In this document: positions 8,091 to 14,718 of the stretch, piece after piece
How the letters are laid out: every line of letters starts with the position of its first letter
Numbering within the stretch: the stretch's first letter is position 1
NCBI GenBank assembly: GCA_002352285.1
Contig: DEIC01000130.1
Coordinates: forward strand, 1,723 to 24,559
Source: Alphaproteobacteria bacterium UBA2784
GTDB taxonomy: Bacteria > Pseudomonadota > Alphaproteobacteria > Micropepsales > Micropepsaceae
Reading direction: 5' to 3'
DNA length: 22,837 bases
Notes under the pieces: generated by a model
The model's database searches: none
What the model was told of the DNA's origin: nothing
Seen by the model: only the letters and a program-made list of their open reading frames with translations
Position numbers and translations under genes: made by a program

Positions 8091-8757
8091 CCTCGCCATA
8101 GCGCTCTTCGCGCCAGGGATCACCCTCGTTGTGATAGCCACGCACTTCCCAGAAACCCGGCTTGTCCACCGCCGAGAACTCGATGCGGTTGACCCATTTC
8201 GCGCTCTTCCAGAAATACCAGTCCGGGATCACCACCCTGACTGGCCCGCCATGTTCGCGCGTGATCGGCTGTCCCTCCCAGCTATGGGCAAGGATCACAT
8301 TCGGCGCCGAAAAAACCTCGCGCTTCACATTCGTCGTATAGCCATCAAACGCAGTGAACAGCACGTGGCGCGCCTCGGGCGTCGGCTTGACGAGATCAAG
8401 CAGGGTTGATGCGGCAACACCCTGCCAGTGATTGTCATAGCGGCTCCACTGCGTGACGCAGTGAATGTCTGAAACCATGTCGGATTGCGGCAGGGCCATG
8501 AATTCATCGAGCGAAAGTGTTACCGGGTTTTCAACCAGACCCGTGATTTCGAGCCGAAAGCGTTTCGCCGTCACCATCGGCTGGATGCCAAGGTCGAGGA
8601 CCGGCCAGTTCGTGACCTCACGCTGCCCCGGAGGCAGGCGCTGGGCGCGGTGATCGCCGGGCATACCGGTCAGAAGGCGGCCATCGCGCGCCCATTTCTG
8701 CTTGGTGGCGATCAGCTTTTCTTTGATGCGGCCCTCATCGTCTTTGTCGTCCGCCAT
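8077..8757 (-). CDS. Sulfite-oxidase-like molybdopterin oxidoreductase, no export signal
   Basis: Member of the oxidoreductase molybdopterin-binding family (sulfite oxidase/MsrP fold). The single domain fills most of the 226 residues; the cysteine expected to ligate molybdenum is C100 in SDIHCVTQWSRYDN, followed by the HGGPVRVVIPDWYFWKSAKW stretch typical of the family. Unlike MsrP (YedY) there is no twin-arginine or other signal peptide: the N-terminus is charged (MADDKDDEGRIKEK), so the protein is probably cytoplasmic. There is no dimerisation or heme domain. Its ATG overlaps the smpB stop by one base (TGATG), and its end overlaps the convergent glycosylase gene. Substrate is unknown; calling it sulfite oxidase would go too far. 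Confidence 0.88.
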   Translation of the reverse strand: MADDKDDEGRIKEKLIATKQKWARDGRLLTGMPGDHRAQRLPPGQREVTNWPVLDLGIQPMVTAKRFRLEITGLVENPVTLSLDEFMALPQSDMVSDIHCVTQWSRYDNHWQGVAASTLLDLVKPTPEARHVLFTAFDGYTTNVKREVFSAPNVILAHSWEGQPITREHGGPVRVVIPDWYFWKSAKWVNRIEFSAVDKPGFWEVRGYHNEGDPWREERYGEVKPG

Positions 8758-9239
8758 CAGTCCCTGCCTTGCGAGCGCATCACGCGCGCCTTCTGCCGGT
8801 TCCAGTCGCGCTCCTTGATCGAACTGCGCTTGTCGTGGAGCTTTTTGCCCCGTGCGAGCGCCAGCTGGATTTTGGCGCGGCCCTTCTCGTCAAAATAGAG
8901 CCTCAGCGGGATCAGCGTCATGCCTTCGCGGTCGATGCCCTGGGCAAAGCGCACGATCTGGCGGTAATGCATCAGCAGTTTGCGCGGCCGCCGCGGCTCG
9001 TGGTTGAAACGGTTGCCGTGGCTGAACTCTTCGATGTGGGCATTGATGAGGAAAGCCTCACCGTCTTTGATCTGGGCATAAGACTCGGCGATCTGTGACT
9101 TGCCCATCCGCAGCGACTTGACCTCGGTTCCGGTCAGCACAAGGCCCGCCTCTACGGAGTCGTGGAGTTCGTAGTTGAATCGCGCTTTGCGGTTGTCGGC
9201 CACAATCTTGACCGCGCGCTCGTCTTCCTTTTTCGCCAT
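8757..9239 (-). CDS. smpB: SsrA-binding protein SmpB
   Basis: Binds tmRNA and brings it to stalled ribosomes for trans-translation. The 160 residues show the family core: NRKARFNYELHDSVEAGLVL near 16-35, GTEVKSLR at 37-44, then LLMHYRQI, and the basic C-terminal tail beginning KKLHDKRSSIKERDW, which acts in place of the missing codon-anticodon stem. Length is normal. It follows dapA by 11 bases and is translationally coupled to the downstream oxidoreductase gene. I looked for ssrA (tmRNA) nearby and did not see it. Confidence 0.97.
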   Translation of the reverse strand: MAKKEDERAVKIVADNRKARFNYELHDSVEAGLVLTGTEVKSLRMGKSQIAESYAQIKDGEAFLINAHIEEFSHGNRFNHEPRRPRKLLMHYRQIVRFAQGIDREGMTLIPLRLYFDEKGRAKIQLALARGKKLHDKRSSIKERDWNRQKARVMRSQGRD

Positions 9240-9250
9240 AACGGTTGAGG

Positions 9251-10153
9251 CTAGATCAGCCCCGCCTTCTTCATCGCCGCGCGCACCTTGTCCTTGCTGG
9301 ATTCAGCAATCGGCACCAGCGGCAGCCGTGTATCAGGAGCGCACAGCCCCAGAAGGCTTGCGCCAAATTTCACCGGGCCCGGCGACGCCTCGCAGAAAAG
9401 CGCGTCGTGCAACGGCATCAGCCTGTCCTGAATGGCAAGGGCCGCTGCATAATCGCCTTTCAGCGTGGCGTTCTGGAAGTCAGCGCACAGCCGCGGCGCC
9501 AGATTGGATGTCACCGAAATGCACCCGCGCCCGCCATGGGCGTTAAAGCCAAGCGCCGTGCCATCCTCGCCCGACAGCTGCACGAATGCCTCGCCGCTTG
9601 CCAGACGCTGCTGGCTCGGGCGCGCCAGATTGCCCGTCGCATCCTTGACACCGATGACATTGGGCAGCGCCGAGATGCGCGCCATGGTCTCAACCGAGAT
9701 GTCAACGATGCACCGGCCGGGAATGTTGTAGACGATGACCGGAAGATCGACCGCCGCCGATATCGCCTCGTAATGGCGGAAGAGACCTTCCTGCGTGGGC
9801 TTGTTGTAATAGGGCGTCACCACCAGCGCCGCATCCGCACCCGCTGATTTTGCATGCCGCGTCAGTTGAATGGCTTCAGCCGTGGAGTTCGAGCCAGCCC
9901 CCGCGATCACGGGAACGCGCCCGCGCGCTACCTGCACGCACAGTTCCACCACATGCATGTGTTCGCCATGCGACAGCGTCGGTGATTCACCTGTGGTGCC
10001 AACCGGAACCAGACCGTGCGTGCCTTCAGCAATCTGCCGTTCGACGATTTTCTTGAACGCGTCGTCATCCACCCGCCCTTCCCGGAACGGGGTGATGAGG
10101 GCCGTGATCGACCCTTTGATTCTCGCGCGCGCCTCGTCTGTTCGTCCGCTCAT
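9251..10153 (-). CDS. dapA: 4-hydroxy-tetrahydrodipicolinate synthase
   Basis: Condenses pyruvate with aspartate semialdehyde, the first step of the diaminopimelate/lysine branch. The 300-residue TIM barrel shows GTTGESPTL at 52-60, the catalytic tyrosine Y142 (VYNIPGR), R147, and the Schiff-base lysine K170 in IGVKDATGN. The frame stays open to 10282, but ATG 10153 is preferred: an AGGAAG ribosome site lies directly upstream and the protein then begins, as usual for the family, about 14 residues before the GSITALITPF strand. dapA leads a minus-strand group with smpB and a molybdoenzyme gene, and is divergent from the lytic transglycosylase gene; both dapA and that enzyme serve peptidoglycan metabolism. 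Confidence 0.97.
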   Translation of the reverse strand: MSGRTDEARARIKGSITALITPFREGRVDDDAFKKIVERQIAEGTHGLVPVGTTGESPTLSHGEHMHVVELCVQVARGRVPVIAGAGSNSTAEAIQLTRHAKSAGADAALVVTPYYNKPTQEGLFRHYEAISAAVDLPVIVYNIPGRCIVDISVETMARISALPNVIGVKDATGNLARPSQQRLASGEAFVQLSGEDGTALGFNAHGGRGCISVTSNLAPRLCADFQNATLKGDYAAALAIQDRLMPLHDALFCEASPGPVKFGASLLGLCAPDTRLPLVPIAESSKDKVRAAMKKAGLI

Positions 10154-10156
10154 GGT

Positions 10157-10162
10157 CTTCCT
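10157..10162 (-). promoter_or_regulatory. Shine-Dalgarno site of dapA
   Basis: AGGAAG on the minus strand, with AGGA five bases before ATG 10153. It decides the dapA start against longer in-frame extensions. Confidence 0.7.
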
Positions 10163-10277
10163 GTCACGCCTGCACAGGCAGAAGGCCCGCAGGAAGCGGC
10201 AACTTAAGTGCGCATGGCGTGAAATCCAAGCCTGTCTGTCAGAACCTGAATGCGTCAGATGAACCAGCACGCGCCTT

Positions 10278-10308
10278 GGCAAGGGCGGAGCCCCGCCCTA
10301 CTCTTGCC
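10278..10308. repeat. Imperfect inverted repeat in the dapA/lytic transglycosylase gap
   Basis: AGGGCGG (10282-10288) and CCGCCCT (10293-10299) can pair with a four-base loop; outer arms GGCAAG (10278-10283) and CTTGCC (10303-10308) partly extend the stem past a three-base bulge. No T-run follows on either strand, so a simple intrinsic terminator is unlikely. It lies upstream of both divergent genes and may be an operator, an attenuator, or a remnant of a dispersed palindromic repeat. The rest of the 200-bp gap shows no clear promoter for either gene. Confidence 0.5.
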
Positions 10309-10353
10309 CTCCGGAGATTCAAGTGCCGGGTATTTCGGGAACGGTCTCATCAG

Positions 10354-12510
10354 ATGACGGTATTGCGTTTCAAGACGTGGCGGGCGGCATTGGCAGGGGT
10401 GGCCGGATTGGCGCTGATGGCTCCCTTGGCCGGATCGGCCCTTGCGGCTGTACCCCTTCCCCGCCCCAAGCCCCATGGCGAAGCCGTTGAAGCGCTGGCC
10501 CCGCCCGTTGTGCAGGCCTCTGCCGTGCTGTCGGCCTCTGACTATCAATTGCTGGTCAAGGCGATGGACGAGGCCAGGCGCCTGAACTGGGGCGACGCAC
10601 TCGCCTTTGCCCGCCGCATGGAAAACAATGCGGGCGAGACGCTCATCACCTGGCGCTATCTGCAGGACAAAAATTCCGGCGCCTCGTTTACGACCTATGC
10701 CAGCTTCATTCGCGAGTACGGCCAATGGCCGGCGATGGATGCCATCCGCCGTAACGCCGAGCGTGCATTGCCAGGCAACATGCCGCCGCAGCAAATCGTC
10801 GCGTGGTTCGATGGCCGCGATCCCGTGTCGGGCTATGGCATGGTGAAACTGGGCCTTGCCGAAATTGCCATGGGTCAGAGCCAGCGCGGCCGTGAGCGCG
10901 TGATCGAAGGCTGGATCAAGGGCAATTTCGACGCCGCCGACGAAACCCAGATTTACGCGCGCATCTCCAGCCTTCTCACGCCCGAGGCGCACCAAAAGCG
11001 CATCGACCGGCTGATCTGGCAGTCAGATTTTGCAGGCGCCAACCGGGCGCTGACATGGGCCTCGCCGCAGGTGCGCAGCTGGGCAGAAATCCGCATGCGC
11101 CTTCGCGCCAACACGCGCGGCGGCGATCGCGGGCTTGCCAATGTCTCGGGTGACCTGCGCAATGAGGTTGGCCTGCTTTTTGACCTCTCGCGCTGGCAGC
11201 GGCTCTCGGGCCGCACCTCTGACGCCCTGGCAACGATGCTGAAGGCGCGACTGACACCTTCTTCGCAAGTTGATCCGGAGCGCTGGTGGGACGAGCGCGG
11301 CTACCAGACGCGCGAAGCGATTGAAGAGCGGCGCTTTACCGATGCCTATGCGCTGGCTTCCGGCAACGGGCTTGATCGCGGTGCAGACTTTGCCGACGCC
11401 GAGTTCCTCGCGGGCTGGGTGTCGCTGCGCTTCCTCAAGCGTCCGGATGACGCGGCGCGCCATTTCGAGCGCATGCTCTCGGGCGTCACCTTCCCGATCA
11501 GCGTGGCGCGCGCGCAATACTGGCTTGGCCGGGCCCACGAGGCGGCAGGCCGTGCCGACGAAGCACGCGCGGCCTACACCTCCGCCTCCACCATGCCGGA
11601 AACCTATTACGGCATGCTGGCGTCAACGGCGCTGAACCCGGATGCCATCCACACGCTGGCATGGCTCAAGCCTGACACATCAGCAGAGCGCGCAGCCTTT
11701 GAGGCGCGCGCCGATATTCAGGCCGTGCAGATGCTGGCCTCGTTGCAGGAGCGTGAACTGCTCACCAGCTTCTCGCGCGGGGTTGCCGACAATCTGACGA
11801 GCGCCGAAGAATATGAAATGCTCGCCGCCCTGCTGGACCGCATGGGCTGGCGCGGGCTTTCGGTACGGGTCGCCAAGCGCGCCATGCAGAAGCTCATCCC
11901 GGTCGGCCATCGCTCCTATCCGGCGCCGTCATTGCCCCGCCACATCGGCGACAATGCTGCGCCCGAGCCGGAATTGGTGCTCGGCATCTCGCGTCAGGAA
12001 ACGGAATTTGACTCGTCATCGGTTTCAGGCGCAGGCGCCCAGGGCATCATGCAGCTGATGCCCGCAACGGCAAAGGCAACTGCCCGCCTCCATGGCATTT
12101 CCTATGACGAAAGCCGCCTGCTTTCGGATGGCGATTACAACACCCAGCTGGGTATGGCCCATCTGTCAGACCTGCTCTCGGATTATCGCGGCTCGTATAT
12201 TCTCGTCGCTGTTGCCTACAATGCGGGGCCAGGCCGCGTGACGCAGTGGATTGAAGATTTTGGCGACCCGCGATCGCCGCGCATTGATCCGGTCGATTGG
12301 GTTGAGCGCATCCCCTTCAGCGAGACCCGCAACTACGTCCAGCGCGTGATCGAGAATACGCAGGTTTATCGCACCTTGCTGGCGGGCGGCTCTGCCCCCT
12401 TGCGGATCGCGCATGATCTGCGGCGCGGCAGCGGTGTCGCAGGCGCCTATCGCCCGTCGGACGATCAGTCTCTGCTTGCGCCGCCACGCTCAGGCGCTGC
12501 CGGCAATTGA
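10354..12510 (+). CDS. Soluble lytic murein transglycosylase (Slt70-like, GH23)
   Basis: Cleaves the MurNAc-GlcNAc bond of peptidoglycan to give 1,6-anhydro ends, in the periplasm. Start ATG 10354 gives 718 residues and a clean signal peptide (basic MTVLRFKTWR, a hydrophobic core, cleavage near ALA-A around residue 32); the open frame upstream codes for no recognisable protein. A long alpha-helical superhelical U/L region fills residues 50-520 and a GH23 domain about 535-680. The catalytic glutamate is E549 in GISRQETEFD, followed by SGAGAQGIMQLMPATAK and VAYNAGPGRV. A Pro-rich linker follows the signal. The gene ends four bases before the convergent crotonase stop. Confidence 0.94.
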   Translation: MTVLRFKTWRAALAGVAGLALMAPLAGSALAAVPLPRPKPHGEAVEALAPPVVQASAVLSASDYQLLVKAMDEARRLNWGDALAFARRMENNAGETLITWRYLQDKNSGASFTTYASFIREYGQWPAMDAIRRNAERALPGNMPPQQIVAWFDGRDPVSGYGMVKLGLAEIAMGQSQRGRERVIEGWIKGNFDAADETQIYARISSLLTPEAHQKRIDRLIWQSDFAGANRALTWASPQVRSWAEIRMRLRANTRGGDRGLANVSGDLRNEVGLLFDLSRWQRLSGRTSDALATMLKARLTPSSQVDPERWWDERGYQTREAIEERRFTDAYALASGNGLDRGADFADAEFLAGWVSLRFLKRPDDAARHFERMLSGVTFPISVARAQYWLGRAHEAAGRADEARAAYTSASTMPETYYGMLASTALNPDAIHTLAWLKPDTSAERAAFEARADIQAVQMLASLQERELLTSFSRGVADNLTSAEEYEMLAALLDRMGWRGLSVRVAKRAMQKLIPVGHRSYPAPSLPRHIGDNAAPEPELVLGISRQETEFDSSSVSGAGAQGIMQLMPATAKATARLHGISYDESRLLSDGDYNTQLGMAHLSDLLSDYRGSYILVAVAYNAGPGRVTQWIEDFGDPRSPRIDPVDWVERIPFSETRNYVQRVIENTQVYRTLLAGGSAPLRIAHDLRRGSGVAGAYRPSDDQSLLAPPRSGAAGN

Positions 12511-12514
12511 GGCA

Positions 12515-13312
12515 TCAATGAAGGGCCGTGCCCGGCTCTGGTCCTTCAAACATCGCCCTGAGACGCTCGCCCGCATCGCCCTCGCTGAAACAGCGGGCGA
12601 GAGCCTGCGCACCTGCCTCCGGCGCAATGGCGCCCTTGGCGGCCATGCGCAAAAGGTCTTTCAGTTCGCGCGCGGCAACAGCAGGCAATTGCGCCAGATG
12701 ACCGGCAAAATCGGCAACCGCTGCCTCGAACTCTGACGGGCCAAAGACATTCGTGATCATGCCCAGCATGAAGGCCCGCTCGGCAGAGATGATCCCGCCT
12801 GTGAGATAAAGCGCCTGCGCCGGACCAAGCCCCGCGATGCGCGACAGCCGCTCGATTCCGGCTGCCCCCGGAACAAGCCCGATGCCGATGCCCGGAAAGC
12901 CGACGCGCAGATCCGCACGCCCCACGCGGATATCGCAATGAAGTGCAAGCTCAAGCGCAGCGCCGATGCAGCCGCCCTTGAGTGCCGCCAGTGTCACCGC
13001 GTTGATGGATTGAATGGCCTCGCACGTCTTGCGCATGTCGAGTGCGAGGGCTGCGACCCCGTCAGGCGGCAGCGACGCCAGTTCCGGAAGATCAAGGCCA
13101 GACGAGAATCCGTCTTCGCCAGCGCCCGTGAGCACTACCGTGCGGATATTGGGATCGGCATTGAGATCAGCAGACGCCGATTGCAGCGCCTTGCGCACGC
13201 CTGCATCAATCGCGTTCCCCGCATAGGGCCGGTTGATGAGGATGGTTGCCACGCTGCCGCGCTTGGTCACGGTCAGGCAGACATGGGCGCCGGGAGAATG
13301 CTTGCGGGTCAT
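12515..13312 (-). CDS. Crotonase-fold protein (enoyl-CoA hydratase/isomerase family) with atypical active site
   Basis: The 265-residue protein has the crotonase fold, whose members bind acyl-CoA thioesters. FSSGLDL at 69-75 and GGCIGAALELALHCD at 113-127 form the oxyanion hole. The two glutamates that activate water in true enoyl-CoA hydratases (E144 and E164 of the rat enzyme) appear to be replaced: the PGIGIGLVPG stretch has G141 where PEIxLG is usual, and the QALYLTG stretch has A167. It therefore may be an isomerase, a thioesterase-like or another crotonase activity, or a divergent member; hydratase activity is doubtful. No strong ribosome site precedes ATG 13312. It lies 48 bp after the Sel1-like gene and may share its transcript. 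Confidence 0.85.
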   Translation of the reverse strand: MTRKHSPGAHVCLTVTKRGSVATILINRPYAGNAIDAGVRKALQSASADLNADPNIRTVVLTGAGEDGFSSGLDLPELASLPPDGVAALALDMRKTCEAIQSINAVTLAALKGGCIGAALELALHCDIRVGRADLRVGFPGIGIGLVPGAAGIERLSRIAGLGPAQALYLTGGIISAERAFMLGMITNVFGPSEFEAAVADFAGHLAQLPAVAARELKDLLRMAAKGAIAPEAGAQALARCFSEGDAGERLRAMFEGPEPGTALH

Positions 13313-13360
13313 GGCGCAAGATTACGCCGCAGGCATCGTCTCCGCCAAGAGCAAAGCGGA

Positions 13361-13633
13361 TCAGTGGCGCGAAGCCAGCCACTCACGCGCCTGGCGCTGG
13401 GCCTCGGCAATCTGAATGGCGTTCATCTCCTGCGAAATCTCGCCGCGCATGTCGCGCGCTTCACGGCTGCCCTGCATGGCCGCAAGATTGAACCATTTGT
13501 GAGCCGCGACCAGATCAATCGAAACGCCCTGGCCCGTGCAATACGCAAGACCAAGCGTGTAGAGCGCGTTCGGCTCACCCTTCAGTGCTTCAGCTTCGCA
13601 ATGGCTGATGCCATTGAAATCAAGAAGGGCCAT
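13361..13633 (-). CDS. Small Sel1-like repeat protein
   Basis: A 90-residue protein built around one Sel1-like (SLR, TPR-related) unit: residues 22-59 read like the repeat, with the YTLGLAYCTGQGVSID and AHKWFNLAAMQG cores, followed by a charged helical tail. There is no signal peptide or membrane segment, so it is likely cytoplasmic. A strong GGGGAG site (13642-13647) sits eight bases before the ATG. SLR proteins generally act as protein-binding scaffolds; the partner here is unknown. One repeat is short for the family, which usually carries several. It sits between a glutathione transferase gene and a crotonase gene on the same strand. Confidence 0.85.
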   Translation of the reverse strand: MALLDFNGISHCEAEALKGEPNALYTLGLAYCTGQGVSIDLVAAHKWFNLAAMQGSREARDMRGEISQEMNAIQIAEAQRQAREWLASRH

Positions 13634-13754
13634 CGTTCATTCTCCCCGGAATTGCCCCGGCAGCCCTGCGGTATCGCCGGACTGCATGGCCGCATCGTCA
13701 CGAAGACGGCTGAACGCCCGGTTAAAAGAAGGTTGAGCAGACGTTAATCGGGGA

Positions 13755-14465
13755 TCAGCGGCGCCTGGCCTGCTCTGCACCGAAGAGGATGTTCCAGCGA
13801 TCCGGGTTGGCGGGTGCTTCATCGCGCTCCTTGCGCAGCACATCAAAGCCGCGCCGTACGCCGGGCCGCGCCTTCATCGCCTCATTCCAGCGGCCAACAT
13901 CGGGATACTCGGCAATGTCGATGCCGAAATTCCTGCGGCCCACAATCCACGGCCAGGTCGCCATATCGGCAATGGAATAGGTGTCACCGCCCAGCCATTC
14001 GTGGCGCGACAGCTGCGTGTCCATCACACCAAACAGGCGCCTGGCTTCATTGGTGTAGCGCTCGACGCCATAGGCCGCCGCCTCCGCGCCCACGCGCTGC
14101 GTGGCGTAATTGCGGAAATGGTTGGCCTGCCCGAACATCGGCCCCACCCCGCCCATCTGCCAGAAGAGCCATTGCAGCGCCGTGTAACGCGCATGCGGCT
14201 CAGCGGGCAGGAACTGCCCGGTCTTCTCGGCAAGATAGAGGAGGATCGCACCCGACTCGAACAGCGACAGCGCTTTGCCGCCCGGCCCATCCTGATCGAT
14301 GATGGCCGGGATGCGATGATTGGGGCTGATCGCAAGGAACGCAGGCTTGAACTGCTCGCCCGCACCGATATTCACCGGGTGCGCGCGATAGGAAAGCCCC
14401 GTCTCCTCCAGCATGATCGAAACCTTCTGGCCGTTGGGCGTGCACCAGGAATAGAGATCGATCAT
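13755..14465 (-). CDS. yfcG: Glutathione transferase, YfcG-like (Nu class, disulfide-bond oxidoreductase type)
   Basis: YfcG of E. coli binds glutathione and has disulfide reductase activity with little classic transferase activity. The 236 residues match it closely: the start MIDLYSWCTPNGQK holds the class-typical T9 and N11, then SPNHRIPAI and LFESGAILLYLAEKTGQF, and the C-terminal domain has LQWLFWQMGGVGPMFGQ and WLGGDTYSIADMATWPW. The thioredoxin-like half covers about residues 1-85 and the helical half 95-215. A cysteine sits at position 8, next to T9. An AAGGAG site lies seven bases before ATG 14465, and a perfect 10-bp hairpin just upstream of it separates this gene from the small lysine-rich gene. 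Confidence 0.92.
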   Translation of the reverse strand: MIDLYSWCTPNGQKVSIMLEETGLSYRAHPVNIGAGEQFKPAFLAISPNHRIPAIIDQDGPGGKALSLFESGAILLYLAEKTGQFLPAEPHARYTALQWLFWQMGGVGPMFGQANHFRNYATQRVGAEAAAYGVERYTNEARRLFGVMDTQLSRHEWLGGDTYSIADMATWPWIVGRRNFGIDIAEYPDVGRWNEAMKARPGVRRGFDVLRKERDEAPANPDRWNILFGAEQARRR

Positions 14466-14487
14466 CAGTGTGCTCCTTCACGCAGCA

Positions 14488-14512
14488 AGGGCGGCAGTTG
14501 CCCTGCCGCCCT
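14488..14512 (-). terminator. Perfect 10-bp hairpin between the small basic gene and the GST gene
   Basis: AGGGCGGCAG (14488-14497) and CTGCCGCCCT (14503-14512) are exact inverted repeats with a five-base loop. On the minus strand the hairpin lies 14 bases after the stop of the 32-residue gene and 9 bases before the ribosome site of the GST gene. Only TTG, not a U-run, follows the stem, so it may be a weak or Rho-assisted terminator, an mRNA-stabilising 3' end, or an attenuator for the GST gene. The plus-strand direction has no target gene. Confidence 0.55.
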
Positions 14513-14526
14513 CTGATCCTGCCCGA

Positions 14527-14625
14527 TTATTTCTTCTTCGCCGCAGCCTTTTTCTTGGTGGGCTTCTTGGGTGCTTCCTTTTTCCCAACTGGCCGCGCCA
14601 CAGACCGCTTTGTCACCATAGGCAT
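14527..14625 (-). CDS. Tiny lysine/alanine-rich basic protein (32 residues)
   Basis: A 33-codon frame from ATG 14625 to TAA 14527. The product has 11 lysines and 2 arginines against one glutamate, arranged as a leader MPMVTKRSVARPVGKKE and then K/P/A blocks ending AAAKKK, much like the tails of bacterial histone H1-like proteins. Coding is supported by a GGGAG Shine-Dalgarno site exactly seven bases upstream, a promoter-like pair before it, and a hairpin after the stop. A second in-frame ATG at 14619 would give 30 residues. Nucleic-acid or ribosome binding is a guess from charge alone. It sits between gatB and the GST gene on the same strand, apparently as its own transcription unit. Confidence 0.75.
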   Translation of the reverse strand: MPMVTKRSVARPVGKKEAPKKPTKKKAAAKKK

Positions 14626-14632
14626 GTGTATT

Positions 14633-14637
14633 CTCCC
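14633..14637 (-). promoter_or_regulatory. Shine-Dalgarno site of the 32-residue gene
   Basis: GGGAG on the minus strand, seven bases before ATG 14625, which is optimal spacing. This is one of the main arguments that the tiny frame is translated. Confidence 0.65.
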
Positions 14638-14673
14638 GTTTGCCGCCCCGCGCCGCACGAATCCCGCGCGTAA

Positions 14674-14708
14674 GGGGGAGTCTCTAGCCCCCGACCGGCA
14701 TTTGACAA
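14674..14708 (-). promoter_or_regulatory. Candidate promoter of the 32-residue gene
   Basis: Minus strand: -35 TTGTCA (14703-14708), 16 bp, -10 TAGAGA (14681-14686). The -10 box is flanked by GGGGG and CCCCC (14688-14692 and 14674-14678), a five-base inverted repeat with a nine-base loop. The start point would be near 14673, leaving a leader of about 50 bases. Alternatively the palindrome could be a weak 3' hairpin for gatCAB, whose stop lies at 14719. Confidence 0.45.
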
Positions 14709-14718
14709 GCCTGCGGGA

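Noticed and set aside
10219..10353. Longer N-terminus for the lytic transglycosylase
   Set aside because: It would bury the signal peptide 45 residues inside the protein and run through the inverted repeat; ATG 10354 gives a normal exported protein.
8757..10353. tmRNA (ssrA) next to smpB
   Set aside because: No tRNA-like acceptor end or tag-peptide frame was found in the small gaps around smpB and dapA.
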